DNA from: Methylococcaceae bacterium
GTDB taxonomy: Bacteria > Pseudomonadota > Gammaproteobacteria > Methylococcales > Methylomonadaceae
NCBI GenBank assembly: GCA_030618325.1
Contig: JAUXDP010000115.1
Location: 1 to 9,644 of the forward strand
Direction: 5' to 3'
Length of the DNA stretch: 9,644 nt
A model generated the notes under the pieces. That model was given only the letters and a program-made list of their open reading frames with translations, was not told the origin of the DNA and made no database searches. Every line of letters begins with the position of its first letter. Position 1 is the first letter of the stretch. Of the stretch, positions 6,635 through 9,644 are shown piece by piece. The position numbers and the translations under genes were made by a program.

Positions 6635-7258
6635 TCATGCCGACTCATCTTCTTTAGCTTCCGCGTAACTATTAACAAAAGCCTGTAAACCTTTTTGAAC
6701 GAGATTAAAAGTTGTATCTATATTGCTCGCTATATCGCCCTCCAGAACGCTTAGCCCATCTAGGACCTCTCTGGCTTCTTCAAAGCCAGTTTCAATGCCT
6801 CCGCTTAAGATTTCAGCAAAGGACTTGGCGGCTTCTTCATCTGACATCTCAGAGTTTTGCTCTCGATAAATGGAAAAAAAGGCAGTACTCATTGAAATAA
6901 TTCTATCCGCTGTTGCCTCAGGACTAACATCAAGATCTGAATCATAGGCATTCTGTATGGCATTATCACCAAATTCGGCTTTTAAAACATCATTAATACC
7001 TTCTATTGCAGTCTTATAAAGTAAGGTCATCGACTCATTTCCGGCACTGACACTAACGTTTAGATTAGCTTGAAGAATAGAGGCATTATATTGCTGCTTA
7101 ATAGATGCGGCTGTATTTTCAGTTTTTTTTATGTCATTTTTTGTATGAGCTTCTTCAGATACCTTCTGACCTAAAGCCCCTTCAGTCGCTCGATCATGAT
7201 TTACTTTCAAATCTCTGACTGTACTAGCTAATGAATTTGTACTCGTTATATTTCCCAT
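6635..7258 (-). CDS. DUF5610 domain-containing protein
   Basis: A 207-residue soluble protein without signal peptide or membrane segment. Residues 1-55 are polar and probably disordered (NITSTNSLAS, KKTENTAAS). Residues of about 58-195 form a helical acidic domain that I recognise as the DUF5610 type: NASILQANLNVSVSAGNES, LLYKTAIEGINDVL, NAIQNAYDSDLDVSPEATADRI, then GGIETGFEEAREVLDGLSVLEG and DIASNIDTTFNLVQKGLQAFV. No biochemical function is established for the family to my knowledge. A charged tail AEAKEDESA ends the protein. The ribosome site is poor (GGGTTGG just before the ATG). It stands alone, with copy A of the repeat after it and the MITE-like element before it. Confidence 0.85.
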   Translation of the reverse strand: MGNITSTNSLASTVRDLKVNHDRATEGALGQKVSEEAHTKNDIKKTENTAASIKQQYNASILQANLNVSVSAGNESMTLLYKTAIEGINDVLKAEFGDNAIQNAYDSDLDVSPEATADRIISMSTAFFSIYREQNSEMSDEEAAKSFAEILSGGIETGFEEAREVLDGLSVLEGDIASNIDTTFNLVQKGLQAFVNSYAEAKEDESA

Positions 7259-7353
7259 ACCAACCCGCTATATTTTCGTTTATTAAATAGTTAGCGACTT
7301 GTTTGATGAAATCTTGAGAAAATATTTAAACTCACTGCAAGCAAGGTAGTATT

Positions 7354-7446
7354 ATACCAATCCCAATAAGTTCTCATATATTCCTTCTCCTGCTGGAGAA
7401 GGCGGGGATGAGGAGAATTTAAATACAAACTTATTGGGATTGGTAT
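7354..7446. mobile_element. MITE-like element with perfect 19-bp terminal inverted repeats
   Basis: ATACCAATCCCAATAAGTT (7354-7372) is the exact reverse complement of 7428-7446. The 55 bases between contain a perfect 8-bp hairpin, CCTTCTCC (7383-7390) and GGAGAAGG (7395-7402) with a TGCT loop. The element is flanked by TATT on both sides (7350-7353 and 7447-7450), a possible 4-bp target duplication. A TA duplication with shorter repeats is the alternative reading. No coding capacity is present, so movement would need a transposase supplied elsewhere. Confidence 0.7.
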
Positions 7447-7538
7447 TATTAGACTGGATTTGCATATACTTCGCACCGATGCGGAATTTATAGCGAAACC
7501 ATGAACAATTGAAATATAAGACAAAGTGGAAAAAACAA

Positions 7539-7886
7539 ATGGATGAAGCGGATACATCTATAAAAGCCTATGACATACTCTACAAAAGCGTTCCTTCGAT
7601 TGGCTTTTTAAACCGAAAAAAAAGAGTTAAAGCTTATCTCAAAGTGACAAAAATAGCGCAACAAATGATTGATGAGGAAGAAATCAGTGAAGATCAGGCG
7701 CTTTATTTACTCTCTATCCTGGTACGTAAATATTCCCGTTTTCAAAAAGCATCGATGATGACTGCTCTTAATTTATCTGATATCAAAAGAGAGCTGATTA
7801 CATCCGTAGGTTTTAAATATGCGAATGATTTTCGATGTAGTATGAAGATGATGCCTGTAGACTACGATAATTCTATTCAGCCCTAG
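7539..7886 (+). CDS. small basic helical protein of unknown function
   Basis: I do not recognise this protein of 115 residues. It is rich in Lys/Arg and in predicted helix. A lysine-rich patch FLNRKKRVKAYLKVTKIAQQ is followed by an acidic MIDEEEISEDQALYLLSILVRKY segment that could be a short helical hairpin. No signal peptide, membrane segment or cysteine cluster is seen (a single Cys near the end). The ATG at 7539 has a weak GTGGA 8 bases upstream. A TTG at 7509 would add ten residues but has no ribosome site. The gene is flanked by the MITE-like element upstream and repeat copy B downstream. Coding status rests on the open frame, normal composition and plausible structure. Confidence 0.55.
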   Translation: MDEADTSIKAYDILYKSVPSIGFLNRKKRVKAYLKVTKIAQQMIDEEEISEDQALYLLSILVRKYSRFQKASMMTALNLSDIKRELITSVGFKYANDFRCSMKMMPVDYDNSIQP

Positions 7887-7966
7887 CTAAATGGAGAGTC
7901 TGTCGACTCAAATAGGGCTAATGATTTCAGTTGAGTAGATGGCACTCTATTTGGCCTGCATAATTA

Positions 7967-8080
7967 TAGGGAGGAATAGCTAACGTTTTCCGCCATAAGT
8001 GATTCCTCAATGTTGCGGCAGCGTTGCCAAATGTCGGAAAAGCTGAACCATTCCAACTTACGCTTCCGTGTTACGAGTTA
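7967..8080. repeat. two-hairpin interspersed repeat, copy B
   Basis: Related to copies at 6508-6619 and 9131-9240. Stem 1 is GGAA (7973-7976) with TTCC (7988-7991). Stem 2 is GGAA (8036-8039) with TTCC (8051-8054). It ends in TTCCGTGTTACGAGTTA. The two stems start 63 bases apart, exactly as in copy A. It aligns with copy A along almost its full length (for example GGAATAGCT, GCGGCA, GCCAAAT, CATTCCAAC). Confidence 0.65.
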
Positions 8081-8090
8081 TTTCTCAATA

Positions 8091-8136
8091 AATGTAAAAA
8101 TGGAAAATAGCCCTCAGTATTTTCCATACATTTTTT
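8091..8136. terminator. strong AT-rich hairpin with T-run
   Basis: ATGGAAAATA (8100-8109) pairs perfectly with TATTTTCCAT (8118-8127) around an 8-base loop. After a 3-base bulge AATGTA (8091-8096) can pair with TACATT (8127-8132). Six T follow (8131-8136). It fits a Rho-independent terminator for transcription coming from 7539-7886, though it is about 205 bases past that stop codon. It would also isolate the lipoprotein gene. Confidence 0.5.
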
Positions 8137-8209
8137 GATCCCCCGAAAGGGATTTGGTCAACTAAATATAAACGTTAGCTCAAATTTTGAAGATAAGGTA
8201 TTATGCCCT

Positions 8210-8270
8210 TTGAGTATAGGTATGCTTACTTTTTAGAATAGTTGTTTTGATAAGGAAACATTGATATAGA
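8210..8270 (+). promoter_or_regulatory. two tandem candidate promoters for the HpaA-like lipoprotein
   Basis: P1 is TTGAGT (8210-8215), 18 bases, TAGAAT (8234-8239). P2 is TTGTTT (8242-8247), 17 bases, TATAGA (8265-8270), which would start near 8277 and give a leader of about 34 bases. Both fit sigma-70 spacing; AT-richness lowers the weight of each. Confidence 0.4.
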
Positions 8271-8310
8271 TGCTCGCTTTAGCGATTAACACATAAAGAG
8301 GAAATAAAAA

Positions 8311-9048
8311 ATGAACATGATGTTTTTTGTAAATCGCATAGTTCTTACATTGTTGATTGCTATATTAGTAGGATGTGCCGCTCCACAAAATATAGTACAA
8401 CCTACCCCGCATTTCGGCTGGGAATCCCCTGTTAAGTCTCGATCTAATAATGTGAATCTTGCTTTGGTAAGCCCAAACTTCAGTAGTCACTCAAATTTTG
8501 GGTCTTATAAAGGGAACCGTTACTTAAAAACCTACCTCAATTCGTTTCAGACAGATTTACAAGCAGCACTTATAGCCAAAGGCTTCTCAGTTACGGGTCC
8601 CTATGACGATTTTGATATGATGACATATCCAAATAAAAAGGTCTCGAATTTAGCTCTTGTTCCGGAACTTATTTTAAATATCGATGAAAACCACACCAAT
8701 ACCTTTAGTAACGATGATGGGTCCTATTTCAAAAAAGAAGGAAAGATTCACTTAAATGGGTTTATTAGATTCACTCTGCTGGAACCAATTTCTGAAGAAA
8801 AAATGTGGATAAAAAAAATTAACCTACCCGAGCAGGAAGAACCTATATCAGTTGACATGCTCTATACTACTCCAGATAGATTAAATTCATTACATGCCAA
8901 TAAAGACAATAGAGATGCAGCTCTTGTCGATATGTTAAATAGAATATACCCGGAGGTTATGAAAAAGTTTTGGAACTATCTGAACGATGAAGAAATAAAA
9001 ATGATAGTAAAAGCATCAAAGGGTCTGAGAGCTAAAAAACGTTATTAA
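8311..9048 (+). CDS. HpaA-like lipoprotein (neuraminyllactose-binding haemagglutinin family)
   Basis: A 245-residue lipoprotein. A hydrophobic signal segment ends in the lipobox ILVGC with lipidated Cys22 followed by AAP, so outer-membrane sorting is likely. The mature part recalls Helicobacter HpaA: an early NLALVSPNF strand, a helix YLKTYLNSFQTDLQAALIAKG followed by FSVTGPYDDFD, an LVPELILNID strand, HLNGFIRFTLLEPISEEKM (HpaA has a GFIKVTILEPMS-type block), then DAALVDMLNRIYPEVMKKF and a basic end KASKGLRAKKRY. HpaA is around 260 residues, a surface and flagellar-sheath lipoprotein needed for colonisation in Helicobacter pylori; its sialic-acid lectin role is disputed. The role here is unknown. 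GAGGA at 8298-8302 is 8 bases before the ATG; starts at 8317 or 8320 are also possible. The gene appears monocistronic. Confidence 0.75.
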   Translation: MNMMFFVNRIVLTLLIAILVGCAAPQNIVQPTPHFGWESPVKSRSNNVNLALVSPNFSSHSNFGSYKGNRYLKTYLNSFQTDLQAALIAKGFSVTGPYDDFDMMTYPNKKVSNLALVPELILNIDENHTNTFSNDDGSYFKKEGKIHLNGFIRFTLLEPISEEKMWIKKINLPEQEEPISVDMLYTTPDRLNSLHANKDNRDAALVDMLNRIYPEVMKKFWNYLNDEEIKMIVKASKGLRAKKRY

Positions 9049-9130
9049 TAAACCATGCTCGTAACTAAATATGCTTTTCCAAAATATGGATTCATTTAGA
9101 CTTACACAATATTGTATCGGAGTGAATATC

Positions 9131-9240
9131 TCGTGGGATGGAAAAGTGATAACGCATTCCGCAATTCACTGTCAACCATTCAGAAAAATATCGGATTACG
9201 CTATCACTCATCCGGCCTACACATCCATCTTACGAGTTAC
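9131..9240. repeat. two-hairpin interspersed repeat, copy C
   Basis: The most diverged copy. Stem 1 is GGAA (9140-9143) with TTCC (9157-9160). Stem 2 is CGGAT (9192-9196) with ATCCG (9210-9214), where the GGAA/TTCC of copy B has become GGAT/ATCC, a paired change. It ends in CATCTTACGAGTTA. The stems are 53 bases apart, ten fewer than in A and B. It stops 15 bases before the start codon of the HARE-HTH gene, so it lies in that gene's promoter or leader. Confidence 0.55.
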
Positions 9241-9254
9241 ATGTCAGAGAATAA

Positions 9255-9644
9255 ATGATGACATCAAAAGAAGCAGTTTTAAAAAGTTTACAAGAACTAA
9301 GAAAAACATCAACGTATTTGGAAGTTTATGAACATATTATAAAGAATGGTTACTATGATTTTGGGGATTCTAAAACACCTTCACAATCAGTTTCAGCGCA
9401 ATTAGGAAATTTTATAAGAACTGGTGACTCTAGAGTACAGAGAGTTAAAAGAAAAAATGGGAGCTTCGCTTATTATTTAGCAGAATTAAAAAATGAATTA
9501 ATAATTGAAGAGACTCAATTATCAGATAATGATTTAAACAGAAATGATACGTATGGTTTTACTAAATTAAATTTAAATTTAGATTTAGATTTTCCAGAAA
9601 ATGAAGAGTCTCAGTCAACAGAAAAACAACCTTATCGAGAAAGA
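9255..9644 (+). CDS. HARE-HTH domain protein, restriction-associated type, N-terminal 130 residues (runs off window)
   Basis: The frame from ATG 9255 (a second ATG follows at 9258) is open to the window end. Residues 1-78 form a HARE-type winged helix-turn-helix: SKEAVLKSLQELRKTSTYLE, VYEHIIKNGYYDFGD, KTPSQSVSAQLGNFIRTGDS, RVQRVKRKNGSFAYYLAE. This DNA-binding domain occurs at the N-terminus of restriction endonucleases and of COG2958-type proteins. A low-complexity acidic linker follows, and the last visible residues QPYRER may begin an ERDLH-like segment that I associate with COG2958 proteins, where a nuclease-like domain would come next; this is inference. Base composition is more AT-rich than the operon genes, consistent with transfer. 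The ribosome site is weak (AGAGAA, 9246-9251). Repeat copy C ends 15 bases upstream. Confidence 0.8.
   Translation, partial: MMTSKEAVLKSLQELRKTSTYLEVYEHIIKNGYYDFGDSKTPSQSVSAQLGNFIRTGDSRVQRVKRKNGSFAYYLAELKNELIIEETQLSDNDLNRNDTYGFTKLNLNLDLDFPENEESQSTEKQPYRER
9567..9590 (+). repeat. in-frame tandem hexamer in the HARE-HTH linker
   Basis: Four consecutive hexamers, TTAAAT twice then TTAGAT twice, lie in frame and encode Leu-Asn twice then Leu-Asp twice, at about residues 105-112 of the linker. Copy-number changes would alter linker length without shifting the frame. Confidence 0.6.

Larger units (their letters stand above)
7887..8310. other. 424-base intergenic region
   Basis: No gene is supported here. 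In order it holds a short inverted AGTC/GACT motif after the preceding stop, repeat copy B (7967-8080), a long hairpin followed by a T-run (8091-8136), a small ATCCC/GGGAT hairpin (about 8139-8153), and two tandem candidate promoters (8210-8239 and 8242-8270) for the lipoprotein gene. A short perfect TCGCT-TT-AGCGA palindrome lies near 8274-8285 in the expected leader. Confidence 0.6.

Noticed and set aside
7291..7557. 88-residue open frame on the minus strand
   Set aside because: It reads across the MITE-like inverted repeats and into the small basic protein gene; no coding features.
9071..9331. 86-residue open frame on the plus strand
   Set aside because: It translates straight through repeat copy C and overlaps the well-supported HARE-HTH start in another frame; no ribosome site and no family features.

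Overview
The window looks like chromosomal DNA of an AT-rich gammaproteobacterium. It carries a conserved housekeeping cluster on the minus strand (folP, a PLP-dependent deaminase/desulfhydrase, a methyltransferase, ppk1). An extracytoplasmic GDSL esterase ends in a VPLPA/PEP-CTERM-type sorting tail, which points to an exosortase-bearing aquatic or biofilm-forming lineage; methanotroph-like Methylococcales would fit, but this is inference from gene content and style, not proof. No rRNA, tRNA, CRISPR array or phage structural gene was seen.

Layout. 1-408: right-hand end of an IS21-family insertion sequence, with the C-terminal part of the IstB helper ATPase (apparently frameshifted in its last residues) and the repeat-rich IS terminus. 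454-717: a small, very acidic exported protein starting only 45 bases outside the IS, followed by a hairpin plus T-run terminator. 855-5315 (minus): a tight four-gene run transcribed folP > ACC deaminase/D-cysteine desulfhydrase-like > SAM methyltransferase > ppk1, with junctions of +2, -8 and +3 bases, so almost certainly one operon with translational coupling. 5473-6462 (plus): the GDSL esterase, divergent from folP. A palindrome surrounds the -10 of its candidate promoter.

6463-9644 is an accessory region. It holds a DUF5610-family protein (minus), a 93-bp MITE-like element with perfect 19-bp terminal inverted repeats, a small unrecognised basic protein, a lipoprotein resembling the HpaA/neuraminyllactose-binding haemagglutinin family of Helicobacter, and the 5' part of a HARE-HTH protein of the kind linked to restriction systems (it runs off the window and is absent from a simple stop-to-stop gene list). 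Three diverged copies of a ~110-bp two-hairpin repeat (A, B, C) lie between these genes. Their stems are kept by paired changes and the spacing is nearly constant.

Functional links. The minus-strand operon joins folate synthesis to polyphosphate synthesis through two less characterised enzymes; the shared logic is not evident. The accessory genes do not form a recognisable single system. The best leads are the repeat family, the HpaA-like lipoprotein outside Helicobacter, and the possible restriction locus that begins at the right edge.
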